Below, in pieces: positions 28,059-40,116 of a DNA stretch of 64,000 bases. Position 1 is the stretch's first letter, and the number at the start of each line of letters is the position of its first letter. The translations under genes and the position numbers were made by a program. Origin of the DNA: Bicyclus anynana (Eukaryota; Arthropoda; Insecta; Lepidoptera; Nymphalidae); assembly GCF_947172395.1 (NCBI RefSeq), contig NC_069087.1:3658001-3722000 (forward strand), read 5' to 3'. Under the pieces are notes generated by a model, which was not told the DNA's origin, ran no database searches, and worked only from the letters and a program-made list of their open reading frames with translations.

Positions 28059-28154
28059 ATGCCAACCGCTGACAATGACCAAGAGGCGTCTCGTTTGGCT
28101 TTGATGCGGATGGACTCCAGCCAAATCATGACGCTCTGGTACACCGACATACTG
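28059..28154 (+). CDS. Candidate first coding exon (32 codons), possibly of the RhoGAP gene
   Basis: An ATG at 28059 opens 32 codons (starting MPTADNDQEASRLALMRMD, ending WYTDIL) that run exactly into a good donor, CTG|GTGAGC, in phase 0. An in-frame TAA lies 13 codons upstream of the ATG (28020-28022), so the ATG would be the true start. A CpG-rich stretch lies just 5'. The next exon I can support on this strand (40117) also starts in phase 0, so a direct splice would stay open. However, that product would lack the first half of the PH domain, so either another exon lies between or this belongs to a different transcript. I do not recognise the peptide. Confidence 0.4.
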
Positions 28155-28959
28155 GTGAGCATGTATTCATTCCCCGTTTATTGCTGAGTAAACAGTGTTT
28201 TTATTATACAACCGTACTTTTAACTGCGTGAAACAATTACGGCAGCGTAAAAAGTTATACAGTTCAGTGGCAATCGACTGGCGATCTTTTTGTATTGGAT
28301 GGCGTAACTTTTTATTTTTTTTTTCTTTTGTGCGAAGACATAGTGTATAGAACAATTTATAATGTTTATACAGGTAATGTTATCTTGATTCTAATCCATC
28401 GTGACATAACTCCATTGTTCGGAGTGATCAACCATAACCGCTAACAACTTTGGTAATGCATGAGTTGTAGTTTCGTGGATCTCCGAGTGCCATTTAAAGA
28501 ACGGGTTGTGCAAAAATATTAGTGGACCTATTGAGCCATAACGTTCACAGATGTATTGCGATAAGCTTGATCGCACACCTGAATGCTTTCAATAAACATT
28601 GATTGATAAATAATAACTAGTAATTGCCCCTTAAATGTCAAGAGGAAACACTTAAAAATACTTGAGTTTGTTTAAACAAAATAAAAGACTTTTATTTTGT
28701 GATTGGACGATTACGACAGGCAAACTACAAAAAAAAAACTTATTAGTGTTTAAGCTAGATTCTAGAATATATGCCTGTGTCCACGACATACATATTGCTT
28801 AGATACCTAGAGTTCTTTAAGTGTCTTAATAGAGCAAATTGTTTCTTTATAACCTTCCTTCCTTCTTGGTTTGTTCGCTTGTCTGCCACAACAGGATAAA
28901 TCGTTTATATTATTTCTTTCGTGTAAAACCCAAAATGCAACGTTGTACCTGTTTCGTCG

Positions 28960-29307
28960 AGCTGTGACAGCCCAGTAGATATGACCTCTAATTTAGATTC
29001 GGAGGGCGTAGGTTCAATCCGGTCCGGGGCATGCACCTCCAACTTTTCGGTTATGTGCATTTTATGAAATTAATTATCACTTGTCTCAAACGGTGAAGGA
29101 AAAAATCGTGAGGAAACTAACCGGAGTATTTTCTTAAATATCTACGTGTGTGAAGTCTACCAATCCACATTTGGCCAGTGTGGCCCTCCTTACTCCGCCG
29201 CGGTGGGGGTTGGTGGTGAGGAGATTATGTCTTCCTAACCCCTGTCATTCTGAAAGGATACTCGTGCTCAACAGTGAGCCGAATATGGGTTGTTAATGAT
29301 GATGAAG
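28960..29307 (+). mobile_element. SINE family 2 with internal insertion
   Basis: Head GTGACAGCCCAGTAGATATG and GGTTCAATCCGGTCCGGGGC. The body is like the other copies. A GC-rich stretch of about 50 bp (29173-29228 region) interrupts the segment between CCAGTGTGG and CCTAACCCC. It ends in GATGATGA. Confidence 0.75.
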
Positions 29308-30169
29308 AAATGTTCAATAACAAACTATTCGTTATATTTTAAAATTTAAAAGTTATCAGATACAGAAAACTATATCCTGTAGTAAAAAAATACTATATCC
29401 GGTTTCAATTTCGTGTTAACTTCTTAATTAAGTTTCTAGGTTATCAACGGTTAAACAATTAAATTAATTAATTGATATATCAAAAAGTAATTTCTATCAG
29501 AATATATTTTAAGACTTGTCCGAGATATCCATACGATGTAAGGTTCGTTATGGGCGTCAACGCGTCTCAATTTAATATTATTGCTAGCAAGTAGACGATT
29601 GACCTAGAAGTGCATTATTTCTATCCGTATAGCTAGAGGCTTTTCATTACCCAGATTCATGTGGGGTCAATTACTGTGTAGGCTATATAAACTTTTTCGA
29701 TGGCTTTCTATATAATTATTAAGAAAGCTCACGGAAGCGATAAAAACCCATCTGCGACTATAACTCCTTAGATAGCTTTGCTTACTTTACTTCAATTACA
29801 TTAATATCTTAATGGTTGAACTGTGTGAGTTTTTTCTATCGATTCTTGGAATTCTTTTTCAATTACTTTGGAAGCGTCAGTGACCGCTTTTATTTATCCC
29901 CAGATCCATAATATACTGTACTGTATACAATAGTAAAAAAATCAATACTTTACACTGAAAGAGTTATGGTAGAATAAATCAAAAAACTAAAGAGATTTTT
30001 CGGGTTTTGCATCTTGTCTATTGGGCCCCCCAAATAATTTTAATACAGGGCACGCTACGCTACTGCCAAGTAATGACCATTTTCTAACGATATTAATAAA
30101 TGTTACGTTATACAAGTAAACAACACTTTCCAATCAATGTAACCATTTTCCACTTCGGTTGAGTGTTGA

Positions 30170-30468
30170 CGCGTTCGCGGCTTGTTGCACTAAGTGTTTG
30201 CGCCTTTCCACCGCGTAGCTCGGGGTTACGTAACCGGACCACTTCGGTCACAGTGACCCTCTAATTGCGAGGCGAATAGGTCAAGTGCGAGTCTCATAAC
30301 AAAACTTTTATATCGCGACAAGTCGTCGAAACTCGAAAGTGTGTCAGACGCTCGCTATAAATCGTCGATTCTTATCGGCGGCCGGTAATTTCCGAGACTA
30401 TCGAAAGCATGACTGTTCTCTGACATAGCGGTTGGTCGAGTGTTAGAATTCGCCTGTTCGCGGGTTCC
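30170..30468 (+). promoter_or_regulatory. CpG-rich patch with TATA box, possible non-coding first exon
   Basis: TATAAAT at 30356-30362 lies inside a CpG-rich stretch. About 30 bp downstream is a plausible start region near 30387, and TTCC|GTGAGC at 30469 is a donor-like site. The interval between them has no long open frame, so it could be a non-coding leader exon spliced to 40117 or to an unseen exon. No transcript evidence is available here. Confidence 0.25.
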
Positions 30469-31583
30469 GTGAGCATCAAATTTGTTAATTTTTTGTTGTT
30501 TAAAATTATTTTTACCGTACTGTATTTAAACAAATTTTTAAATCGAGTCTCATTCTAACTCGATATATGTGCGTTTTTGTAATTTACACTTTACATGTGT
30601 TTTTTTCTAAGAAATAACAAAGTTGTCACTAATTTATATCTTTGGACAAAATGCTTCAAACTTACCAATTAACAATTTTGTATCCAACTACATAAGTAGT
30701 ACTAGCTACTATACGCTTTATGTATATTTTAAATACTTTGTCAAAGTAGTCTACTTGAGAATTATCTCCTTATAATGTAAAGTACATTAAGTACGGAACC
30801 CTAATAATAATGTCGAAGCCACTGATGGTATCGGTGTACGAATAGTTATATTCTCCATACACACGAGTATAGCGCGGGTAATTACTCTCTTTGTGTTTCG
30901 CCGACCGGTCGATTACCGTGTTTCTCGCGTTATTGGGGTTAGAAGGAAAATGAATATTCATTGTTGTTTCATTCTATTTAGGGGCAGAAAAAGTATTACA
31001 ACTCGCTAATTAACAAATTATTCGATTTTTTTTGCATATCCGTGTTTCACTTTCGTTTTTTATATGTACGTCTTCTGCGGTATGTTTTGTTGCTTAGTTT
31101 TAATTACTACTAAAAGCTTTTTTATTTCTCCGCCTTTCTAGGTCTATAAATAGATGATGATGATAGATGACATTTTAACGCATTATTTATTCGATAAAAT
31201 ACTCGTAACTACATGCCAACAGCCTTAGAAGTCGTTAATATACAATAAGTTGCAACTATCGAGAACTAAAGTCACCTTAAAGCCTTAATAACTGTCACAG
31301 AGGGAGTATTCACATCAGTTTTAGAAGTGTACCTACTCTTAGGCACCTACTAATAAAAAAAATTATCGGTTAGTTTTTCATGATAATTACGACCAAAATC
31401 AATTACTTAATTTAAAGGGTACCTACGGTAAATATTTAATTCATAAATTACATTTATAAAATAAATGTTTAAATGCCATCAATATGTAGATAGTAATGCC
31501 AGCCAAAATTCATAAAAATTACTTATGGGTCCAGGAATCAATATAAAAATATATCAAAGCTATGGCTTTTTATGTAAGCTAAG

Positions 31584-31867
31584 CATTCAACGTTCTTGCA
31601 TTGTCCCGGTTGGCAAAGGCCAAGTCAAAGCTAAAAGCAAAAGAAGACGAAGAAACCGCACCAAAAGAGTGCGTGTCCGTTGACAAGGAAGGCGAATACA
31701 AACGCACTCTCGATTTCATCCGCGATATCAGCCACATTGCGGCTTCCCAACGTAACAGACAGCCGCGTCGATTTATCTTGTTATGTATTACCATTTACCG
31801 CGGTCTCACAATCGTACAGCATGGAAACGGAAGCGGTTTAAGACCGCTCTACCGAAGGATGCAATGA
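31584..31867 (+). CDS. Unassigned coding-like open frame, about 94 codons
   Basis: Between TAA (31581-31583) and TGA (31865-31867) lies a frame whose first 60 codons look protein-like. They include a basic heptad-like start (RLAKAKSKLKAKEDEE), then SVDKEGEYKRTLDFIRDI and HIAASQRNRQPRR. Composition is richer in G+C than its flanks. There is no convincing ATG, since the frame opens with AFNVLALSRL. No strong acceptor stands upstream, and a degenerate LINE tail begins right after it (about 31910). It could be an internal exon of the plus-strand gene, a retrocopy fragment, or part of a transposon ORF. I do not recognise it. Confidence 0.3.
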
Positions 31868-31909
31868 TTTGGAAGAATAAAATAATTAAGTAATTCGCAT
31901 TTTTCGCTG

Positions 31910-32040
31910 GATTCGCTGGATGAAATTGCAGGCGGCTTAGGATTGTGATTTTTGGTCCCGTGAAGTGTCGTGAAGACCCTACCAAAAACAGTCACGAAGT
32001 GGACGTCCATCGTCTGATATAATGATGATGATGATGAATT
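31910..32040 (+). mobile_element. LINE 3' tail, degenerate
   Basis: TTCGCTGGAT, TGCAGGCGGCTTAGGA, GTGGACGTCCATCGTCTGAT and (GATGAT)n align with the end of the LINE at 63673-63760. The coding frame is lost. Confidence 0.6.
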
Positions 32041-32957
32041 CACATCTTTACACTTCAAACAGTATTCCTATCCTTTATTTGTATTAATATGACTATAGCA
32101 CAAACGAGAAACAGTGTATGCCGTAATATATACCGTGTAATGTAAACATATGCAATACAAGACGCATATTATCAACATATCGGATGTTTGAAATTTGTTG
32201 GAATAATAATAATCCTCGCTTTTGCTACATTTTTATAAGTTTAGGTGAAACAGTCACAAAATAATTACAAAAAAAATTAAAGAAAAATTAATAAGTAAGG
32301 AAAAGGAAAATCGACCATCACATTAATATTTTCATTCATAATATACCCAAGTGCTAATTATATTCTTAAATCAAACATGACATCAACTAAACAATATGAT
32401 GACTAAACGCTGTTGTGTGGGTCGTTGCTCTGAAACAAATGCGTTAGCTAACTGTATGATTGCTACACTGTGGTGGTACTATATGTGGGCGGCAGATGCG
32501 GGGACATCCGTCTAGTCAATGATCGCTGTTTACTTTTTTTTATTTCTAGGTTAATCCGATTATGGTCTCCGCTCTACATAGAACGTTATTACGCTTATGT
32601 GTGAATTACATTACCCAACTGCACCAGAAAGCGGGTTATGTGTTCGGATGTACATAAAATACGTATGTTATGTCTGTATTCTGTAATCGTGAACGACACA
32701 GTGTCGAAACAGTTGCACTAAGCAGTAAACATAAATTATTCTTATGAAATATGCGAAGGGCGTTACTTTTCGCTGACTTTCAATATGCAGATTTTAGATC
32801 TTATATAACTCGTATATTGATCACTCGCATCGTAAATTAAGTTACGATTACGATGTACTTGGTCGTTGCCTGAAAGTCAGTAAATAACCAAAGCCACCAA
32901 TAGCCTAAGGCGCAAGTCACTTTAAATGGGAATAGTACCCACAACTCTCCAGTTACA

Positions 32958-33050
32958 TGTCATCATCATCAAAAGCCTGTATTCGTCCACTGCTGGACAT
33001 GGGCCTTTCCGAGAGCGCGCCACCACACACGATCCTCCGCCTTCCTCATG
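32958..33050 (-). pseudogene. LINE polyprotein C-terminal tail, reverse
   Basis: The minus strand reads MRKAEDRVWWRALGKAHVQQ then WTNTGF and stop, followed by (GAT)n. This is the standard terminus of the same broad LINE type, with only the last 26 or so codons kept. Confidence 0.7.
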
Positions 33051-33083
33051 TAATTCCTCTTCCTTTTCCTCAGTTATATGTCG

Positions 33084-33393
33084 TCGTTATCAACCCATAT
33101 ACGGCTCACTGCTGAGCTCGAGTCTCCTCTCATTCTGAGAGGGGTTAGGCCAATAGTCCACCACGCTGGCCCAATGCGGATTGGCAGACTTCACACACGC
33201 AGAGAATAAGAAATTCTCTGGTATGCAGGTTTCCTCACGATGTTTTCCTTCACCGTTTGAGACACGTGATATTTAATTTCTTAAAAAATGCACACAACTG
33301 AAAAGTTGGAGGTGCATGCCCCGGACCGGATTCGAACCCACACCCTCCGGAATCGGAGGCATAGGTCATATCCACTGGGCTATCACGGCTCAG
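33084..33393 (-). mobile_element. SINE family 2, reverse, near full length
   Basis: All blocks are present. The head, at the high-coordinate end, contains CCGGATTCGAACCC and GATATGACCT in reverse. It abuts a LINE tail at 32958-33048, so two retroelements in the same orientation sit side by side. Confidence 0.85.
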
Positions 33394-33486
33394 TTATATG
33401 TACAACACACAAACAACTACAGCAGAGTCCACTCTCATTCTCAGATATATTAGCCGACTTTCAAAAATGGAGCTTTTTTGACCTAT

Positions 33487-33914
33487 GTGCATTATATTAT
33501 ATTTTTCTTTTGTAAAGTTTTCTTAACAATAGTCGTATATTTCTTTGGCTAACCAACAAACCCATTTTTCTGCTAATTGAGTCCAGCGACAGTCCTATGA
33601 TATTATAAAAAAAAACTAGCTGACGCAGCGCGGTTTCAACCGCGTGGTTCACGTTCCCGTAGGAATACGGTGATAATATATAGGTTTTCTCAATAAATGG
33701 ACTATATAACACTGAAGAATTTTTTAAATCGGACCAGTATTTCCTGAGATTAGCGCGTTCGAACAAAAAAACAAGCAAACTCTTCAACTTTATAATATAA
33801 ATATAGTGTGCATTATTTTTCTTTTGTAAAGTTTTCTTAACAATGGTCGTATATTTGTTTTGCTAACCAACAAACCCAATTTTCTGCTAATTGAGTGACG
33901 ACACTGTCCTATGA
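33487..33914 (+). repeat. 110-bp direct repeats flanking a repeat remnant
   Basis: Copies 33487-33600 and 33808-33914 share CTTTTGTAAAGTTTTCTTAA, CTAACCAACAAACCCA.TTT and CTGCTAATTGAGT. A repeat remnant (33612-33800) lies between. This is far too long for an ordinary target duplication. Confidence 0.8.
33612..33800 (+). mobile_element. Repeat remnant, CTAGCTGACGC...GTGGTTC family
   Basis: ACTAGCTGACGCAGCGCGG, TTTCAACCGCGTGGTTC, CGTTCCCGTAGGAATACGG and the later AAATCGGACCAGTATTTCC are the recurrent blocks of a very common lepidopteran repeat (a LINE 3' region or related element). Related remnants: 16350-16500 and 53896-54075. It lies between two imperfect copies of a 110-bp direct repeat. 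Confidence 0.55.
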
Positions 33915-34446
33915 AAAAAGCATTTTCGTTTCGGGATTGCAAGAACGTAATTTATATCACTAGAAAAACAATGTCCCATTCCACTTTTTATATTTTTACT
34001 ATACTGACACATTCTTGTTTATAAAGAAAGTTATTTTTATAAAAACAGTATTATAATTTACCGGCGTCCCGTGTCTTTTGAAATATAATAAGCCAGAATA
34101 CTTAGGCGTATATTTTTTTACAAGCTAATTATTTTATGAGAAATAACAATATGTAGACAACAGACATGCTACTTGGTTGAAGAAGAATGAGAATAATCTG
34201 TTTTAAAGAATTCTAAACAAGGCTTCGGGTTTTTTTTTTCAAGCAATGTATTCTGATCATATAACAGTCTTTTAATTAGGGTAACCAATGCAACACTCCA
34301 GTTAATCGTTAAGTAAAGTACTATGTTAGAAGTGGGTAAGGTAATAGTCCGATAGGCGGAAACCCATTACCTCTCGGTGTTGAGTCCTTTAACTTAATGG
34401 AACTATTGAGTGATAATTTCATAAAATAAACTAACTAATGTAGGTT

Positions 34447-34768
34447 CGACGGCCTCCGTGGCGCAGTGGTGTGCGCGGTGGATTTGCAAGACGGAGGTCC
34501 TGGGTTCGATCCCAGCTGGGCCGATTGAGTTTTTCTTAATTTGTCCAGGTCTGGCTGGTAGGAGGCTTTGGCCGTGGCTAGTTACCACCCTACCGACAAG
34601 ACGTACCGCCAAGCGATTAAGCGTTCCGGTACGATGTCGTGTGGAAACCGAAAGGGGTGTGGATATACATCCTCCTCCTAACAAGTTAGCCCGCTTCCAT
34701 CTTAGATTGCATCATCACTTACCATCAGGTGAGATTGTAATAAAGGGCTAACTTGTAAATAATAAAAA
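34447..34768 (+). mobile_element. tRNA-derived SINE, family 1, near full length
   Basis: The head is tRNA-like, with an A-box-like GCGCAGTGG and B-box GGTTCGATCCC. A body follows that recurs elsewhere in the window (GGCTGGTGGGAGGCTTCGG-type block, then GTACCG..AAGCG.TT.AGCGTTCCGG). The tail is CATCAGGTGAGATTGTA, an ACTTGTAAA motif and an A-rich end. Open frames of 93 and 97 codons across it are artefacts of the SINE. I could not find a clear target duplication. Confidence 0.8.
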
Positions 34769-35134
34769 AAGTACATACAAACGTACCTACCGACCAATGA
34801 ATTCGTTTTAGACTTCGCAATTCATAACCCATGGATAGATAAGTTTTGTCAGCCTTAATTAGTTTCTATTCAAAAACAAAACACAAATGTCGGTCAATTT
34901 AAATGTACTCGTAAATACCATGTCTCACATCGGTGCCTTTAAAAAGATATCAAAAAGATGGTGCAAGTTGTTTAGATGTTAAACCTCGTGTTTCGTGCGC
35001 CGTGCCCCACATTGCAACGACTCATTTCATTAATGCCATGCGAGATAATGAAAGCGTGCAGGGATAGCGCAGGGCTTGCGTTTGATGACTTGTACTTCGA
35101 TCATGATTTAATTTATAATAAAATTGAAAATGTA

Positions 35135-35305
35135 GAAAAACCCCCGAATGTCATGAAATTATTAATTACACGATCAAGTCATCAATATTCTTTTTCAGTG
35201 CCATATCATTTGAGAATCCCAGTCGAGTATATTTGCAGCCATTCGGCGGCCATACAAAAAAAAACAAAATTGATATCGCTTCATCCGTTTTACGTCGGGG
35301 GTTAA
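35135..35305. mobile_element. MITE-like repeat with CCCCCGA ends
   Basis: AACCCCCGA-type sequence near 35140 and its reverse TCGGGGGTT at 35295-35303 bracket CCATATCATTTGAGAATCCC and GTCGAGTATATTTGCAGCC, strings I associate with a common lepidopteran repeat. The 109-codon frame crossing it is therefore not a gene. Confidence 0.45.
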
Positions 35306-36169
35306 TAATAAATGGCTTTACCTACAAAAAATTGCCTCGTTGATCGTGGTTGGTGGTTGGTTATTCTGTAGGTACGCTTGCAGATTATAAGGTCGTGGTT
35401 TCCAGACCTGGATAGGGTTATGAAACTATTGATTTTCTTTACAGTATATCTTCTCAATACTACTGTTTAAAACGTCTGAAAGTGATTGTTTACCATTGAT
35501 AGAGATATTATTTCAACAAAACTTTATTACTAAATCAACCAACTTAAATTTTAACACCATGGCTAATCTAAACACATTGAGCGTTGGTTTTGTTTTTGTT
35601 ATTAATCTTTTAGAGAAGGTGAAAAAAATCTCGATTATTATTAACAAATAATAAATACGTACATACCTATGAATAATTATTCTTAACGAGTTCAGTTGGT
35701 GACCCTTAACACTCGCACGCCTCTATAGTCTGATTCATCTATTTCATTCGGCGACATAATGCCAGTAATTAAGGGAGAAAGCATCACGTAGTCGAGAACG
35801 ACGTGGCCCGTATGCATACGAGATGATGATAAATCCGTTAACTCCACTGCAATTACACAGCGAGGTTGACCTTTGTAATGTAGAGCTATGTTAAATGTCA
35901 AACTACTACTATTTTGTATTTTTTTTTATTAAAAATGATTTATTTATTTAGTTTTCTTCGCAACGATAAATAATACCTACTACTACTAAAACTAATAAAT
36001 AAAATACTACTACTGTGTCGCAGTCAATAACGATTACCAGAATGTTATGTGTTAAACTAAATAATGGAGGCCATTGGATCAGCTTCCACCTTCACACAGG
36101 AAATAAAACTATAAGAAATTGTAATTTAATTGTTATCAAATGTAAATTGTAATACTGTATGACTTTTTC

Positions 36170-36325
36170 AAAAGAGCAACTGTTGAGTTTCTTGCCGGTA
36201 TCTTCTCAGCAGAACCTGCCTTCCGAACCGGTGGTAGAATCTTTACAAATAGTCAACTGACGTGTCAAAAGTGCTTGTAAACTGAGCCTACTTGAAATAA
36301 ATGAATTTTTGAATTTTGAATAATA
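36170..36325 (+). mobile_element. LINE-type 3' end, family with TTCCGAACCGGTGGTAGA
   Basis: Carries TTTCTTGCCGGTATCTTCTC, CTTCCGAACCGGTGGTAGAA, CAAAAGTGCTTGTAAA and CCTACTTGAAATAAATGAAT with an A/T tail (TTTTTGAATTTTGAA). This 3' UTR-like end is widespread in Lepidoptera. A second copy is at 42510-42605. Confidence 0.6.
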
Positions 36326-38194
36326 CAATGGGTAAAAGTTAAAATGCAATATTGTAAATCAAAATATGTACCTACATGATATTATTATTTTTTTTATCAA
36401 AGAACCAATGATTTTCGTAATATGTAATAATTTATACGTTCTAGTAAGAACGTAACATCGTAAAAGATTTCTGCGAGATATAAACTGCGGTAGCAAATTT
36501 CGTTAAGATCAAAGAAAATCTATAAAATACAGAACAGAGATAAACATTGCACATAAACTACATTCCCGATTTATTTGAATTCTTGGGTAACAATGCTCAA
36601 AGCAGGAGCTTACATGGAAGTTTGGAATAGCAACTTGAAATTCTGTACTAGCTTATTTGATGGACGTTGATAAGGAATAATGTAATATTTGCATCTAGCT
36701 CGCGTAGATTGTGGTTATAATAAGAGTAAAGGCATTTAAGACGTTTTATATTCACACAAACCTATAGGCTATACGGTACCTTTAACCTACCTACCTACGT
36801 TTAATTTTAACTTGCCCTGGTTAATATGGTTAGGTCAAATCTTGAAAGTTAAATTAGAACCATTGCTTACCGTTTGATTACATTAAAAATATTTGCATAC
36901 ACTAAACAAGACAAATCCGCTAGATTTATCTGAGTTTGGGCTCATTTGTCTTGGCAAACATTGAAGTAATGATGATGATGTATGCTGTATCTATACCATT
37001 GCTGTTTTTTTTTAATATACATATTTGGAATCTTTCGTTTTTGAACTGAACTCAATTTTTTGTTATGAAATTAAAATTACAAAGTGAAAAGAGATCATAA
37101 TTCGTAATCACCAAAAGATCTAAAGGAAACGCCACGTCAACAAACAAATACAACAATCGAAACACAAAAGCAACGCGAGAACTTTTTCTTCGCACGCGTT
37201 TTAAATTCTTTAAAAAGGAAGCTTTTTCCGAGAAACCATTACCATCCTGGCCCAGATCGCGCGCTTTGTGCTTAATTAAAAAATTGTCTCAGTGTGTCGG
37301 TGTGTCCCGAAGGTTGCGCAATAAATTTCAATCTTAAACACGTCGGCTCGTTTAAAATCTAGATACGGGTCCTTGCCTTGCCGTTGTATAAATCATAATT
37401 CGAGTTGCAACTTTAAATGAGCTTTGTCAACGTTTTCTGCATAGCGGGAATTGATGTGAATCAGTAGAGAAATTGTTATGGATGTTTATGTTTTTTTTTT
37501 AGATATTTTTGCTTTTATTTTTTTTTTAATTAGTAATTCTCATTGTATGTTCAAAAGGAGAACGTAATATCGATAAGAGGAAGTGTTTTATAAAAATCTA
37601 CCAAATGAACTTTCGCATATACCTAATAATGATAGTAGATGTCTATTATTATTATTATTATTAAATAGGAAAGCAATTCTATTTTTCTATATGTAACGTT
37701 TTTAAACTTTTGATAAAATTTGGAACAGAGATAGATAAAACCTTGAAGAGAGAAAACAATCGACAATTTATCACTTAAAAATATTATTTATATTTATTAA
37801 TTACTATAAATAATAATCATTAATTTTATCATATTCCCATTTAGCACCTCGAAGTTTGTAGTAATGAACTTAGATTTTCAAATTAGTACATACATAGACT
37901 AAAAAACATCAGTTAAATGTAAATTGTAATGTATTCGAAGAATTTCGAAAGTTTCATGATAAAAACCTAATATTATGCGCACGAAGACGCGAGCGACGTC
38001 TGGTAGGCATAGGTACATCATAAAATGTTTACTTAAGCTTTCAATCTGGTGAACACAATGCGTGCGAGAATTTGTAAAAATTGGCAACGTATCAGCACAG
38101 GACGTCGCGGCCTGGCAGCTTTGAGAGAATTCAGTCACCGCCGTTCGATCTTTTGATCGAAAAACATTAAGAGCGCGCAGCGCGTCGGTACGAT

Positions 38195-38242
38195 ATGGAT
38201 AAAATTCGAAGCGCAAACGAGACGCCGAATTATGACTTTCAC
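38195..38242 (+). CDS. Candidate alternative first exon (16 codons)
   Basis: ATG at 38195 opens 16 codons (MDKIRSANETPNYDFH) that end exactly at CAC|GTGAGT, a strong donor, in phase 0. An in-frame TAA lies ten codons upstream of the ATG (38168-38170). The exon sits at the 3' side of a CpG-rich patch (about 38090-38290), 1.9 kb before the phase-0 acceptor at 40117, so a direct splice gives an open frame. The peptide is too short to identify and chance cannot be excluded. Confidence 0.3.
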
Positions 38243-38945
38243 GTGAGTGAAAAGCACGGAGCGATTGACGCGCGACGCAAATTTTATGACGTGAGCCCCA
38301 AAACCATTTTTACCAAATTGCAAGTAAACTAAACAACATAACGAAAAACAAAATGGCCATGTTCAAGATATGTACCTAATTTTCTATACAAAACAAAAAT
38401 TTAAGAAAATAAGTTTGCTTTTCCTGAGATTGAAAGCAAAATGTGAGCAAAGCATGTATTTTTCAAAAAAATAAACTATCGAGAAAAGTTTTACAAATTG
38501 TTGATTTTGTATAGTCACTTTGAAATATCATTTACCCAAGTATCAGGCTCCTGACTTTTCCAGAATCTGAGATCCAGAACCATTTGTAACCACCAAATTA
38601 CATATTGCACACTCTTAAATCACCGAGCACATTGGCGCCGAAAAATGGCTAGACAACAAAAATGTGATCTTGAGCAAACGTTACGTTATCACGTGGTGCA
38701 CTGTTTGTGTTATCTTCTGAATGTTCAACATTTTAACTGACGTTAATGTATAATCGCACGAACGATTCCAAGGAAAGAAGTTAAAGAAAGAGTTGATGTA
38801 TCCGCCACAATAAATCAACGGTGACATGACGTTTGCCAAAACATCAGAGATTGAATAAATCAGCTATATTCTACTTAAACTGCGGTGGACCGAGCTACAG
38901 ATGAAAGACTATGATCTGCTATGATAATTTTATACTATAGATAGG

Positions 38946-39105
38946 TTACGTCCCTACAAAATCACCGCAATAAGTGATCAGAATTTAGCATCTCCAATGA
39001 GCGCACACATGCACAATTTTGTCTTTAATTCCATTATATACTTATAGTTTTTACACTTCCTGATGATATTTTGGTATTATTTATTTAAATAACGTTCGTT
39101 GGTTA
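38946..39105 (+). repeat. Dispersed repeat, copy 1 (partner 52277-52442)
   Basis: CCTACAAAATCACCGCAA, GAGCGCACACATGCACAATT, TTGTCTTTAATTCCATTAT, TTTTTACACTTCCTGA and TAAATAACGTTCGTTG occur in the same order in both places. No coding frame. Confidence 0.75.
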
Positions 39106-39987
39106 ATAAGCGCGACTAAATGAAATTAAGTCAGTTTTCCACATTTGTCCGCCTCAGTTTTGATGCTCTAGTGCCCCATCTCTTGTATAAAATATCATTG
39201 ATGATCTGTATGATTTCTTTTGTAGATAGTGATGTCCGAGCCTGGGTTGCACGGCTCCTTTCGTTCGCTAATTTTACGCTCACCTTGGCTTTATTTGCGT
39301 CGATTTTACTGTTGCAGTGTAAATAATGTGATAGTTCATTACCAAGAGATGTGTTGAGAGGTTTGGGCCCTCGAGCAGCTATTTTAGACCAAACTACTAT
39401 TATTTAGCAAATAAGGTCACTTATAAATTCATTGAATTTAGCCTTTTTCAAGTTTACCAACCGCAGCTGGTGCTCAGAATTCCTTGTTATAATAAACAAG
39501 GAAATACGACCTCACCAGAGTATGACAAGAAAGCTGATTTTTAAATTCAATCAACTTTGCATGGCACCAAATCAGCTATATGTTTAGGTGTTATTGCTAC
39601 TTGAATTCGTCAGACGATTCTTTGCAAAGAAGTCTTCTTATTCAGAAGTATTTAACAAGCCTTTTGTGACAGACCTCTTTCAAGGAAGTACTAGCGCCAT
39701 ACGTATTTTCGCCGTCAAGCAGCATCGTTGTGTTCAGGTCGACTCAATATCGATGCCGACAAAGTCCAACATGATCCAACAAAGCATTCAGTAGTGTTTC
39801 GATGATAACTAGCGGTGTTTTTTTGTTATTCAATGATATATATTCATGCCCTTGACTGAATTGAATCACGCCTGAACTTAAGTAACGATGCAGTCTCATA
39901 CCTTATTTACACCCTCGCACGAGCTCATCTCACGCCTAATCTACACTACACAATCTACTACTATTACACACTCGTACGAGCTATTAG

Positions 39988-40066
39988 ATGTAAGCGGGCT
40001 TACTTGGAAGAGGTACATGTTTATTCTACCCATACCTCTGACGGTATCGTATCGGAACGATAACTC
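39988..40066 (-). mobile_element. SINE family 1, short degenerate fragment
   Basis: Retains AAGCGGGCTTACTTGG and GTATCGTATCGGAACG, both recognisable from the reverse of family 1. It ends about 50 bp before the acceptor of the PH exon at 40117, so it forms part of that intron's 3' end. Confidence 0.55.
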
Positions 40067-40116
40067 TAAAGGTTCTTTTGGACTAGTTGCTTGAGCATCG
40101 TTGTCTGTTGTTGCAG

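Larger units (their letters stand above)
28160..40110. other. Probable intronic or 5' region of the RhoGAP gene
   Basis: Between candidate first exons and the first certain exon lie SINEs (28960, 33084, 34447, 39988), LINE tails (31910, 32958, 36170), the direct repeats around 33.6 kb and the open frame at 31584. I looked for the missing first half of the PH domain (Trp-Leu start, Tyr-Leu-Tyr-Lys strand) on the plus strand and did not find it. Confidence 0.45.

Noticed and set aside
34447..34515. Possible true tRNA gene
   Set aside because: It has B-box sequence but no foldable acceptor stem, and it continues into the SINE body.
34403..34751. Open frames of 93 and 97 codons on opposite strands
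   Set aside because: Both lie across a family 1 SINE; frames of this kind recur wherever the SINE is intact.
34976..35305. 109-codon plus-strand frame
   Set aside because: It runs into a MITE-like repeat with CCCCCGA ends and its peptide has no family similarity or splice context.
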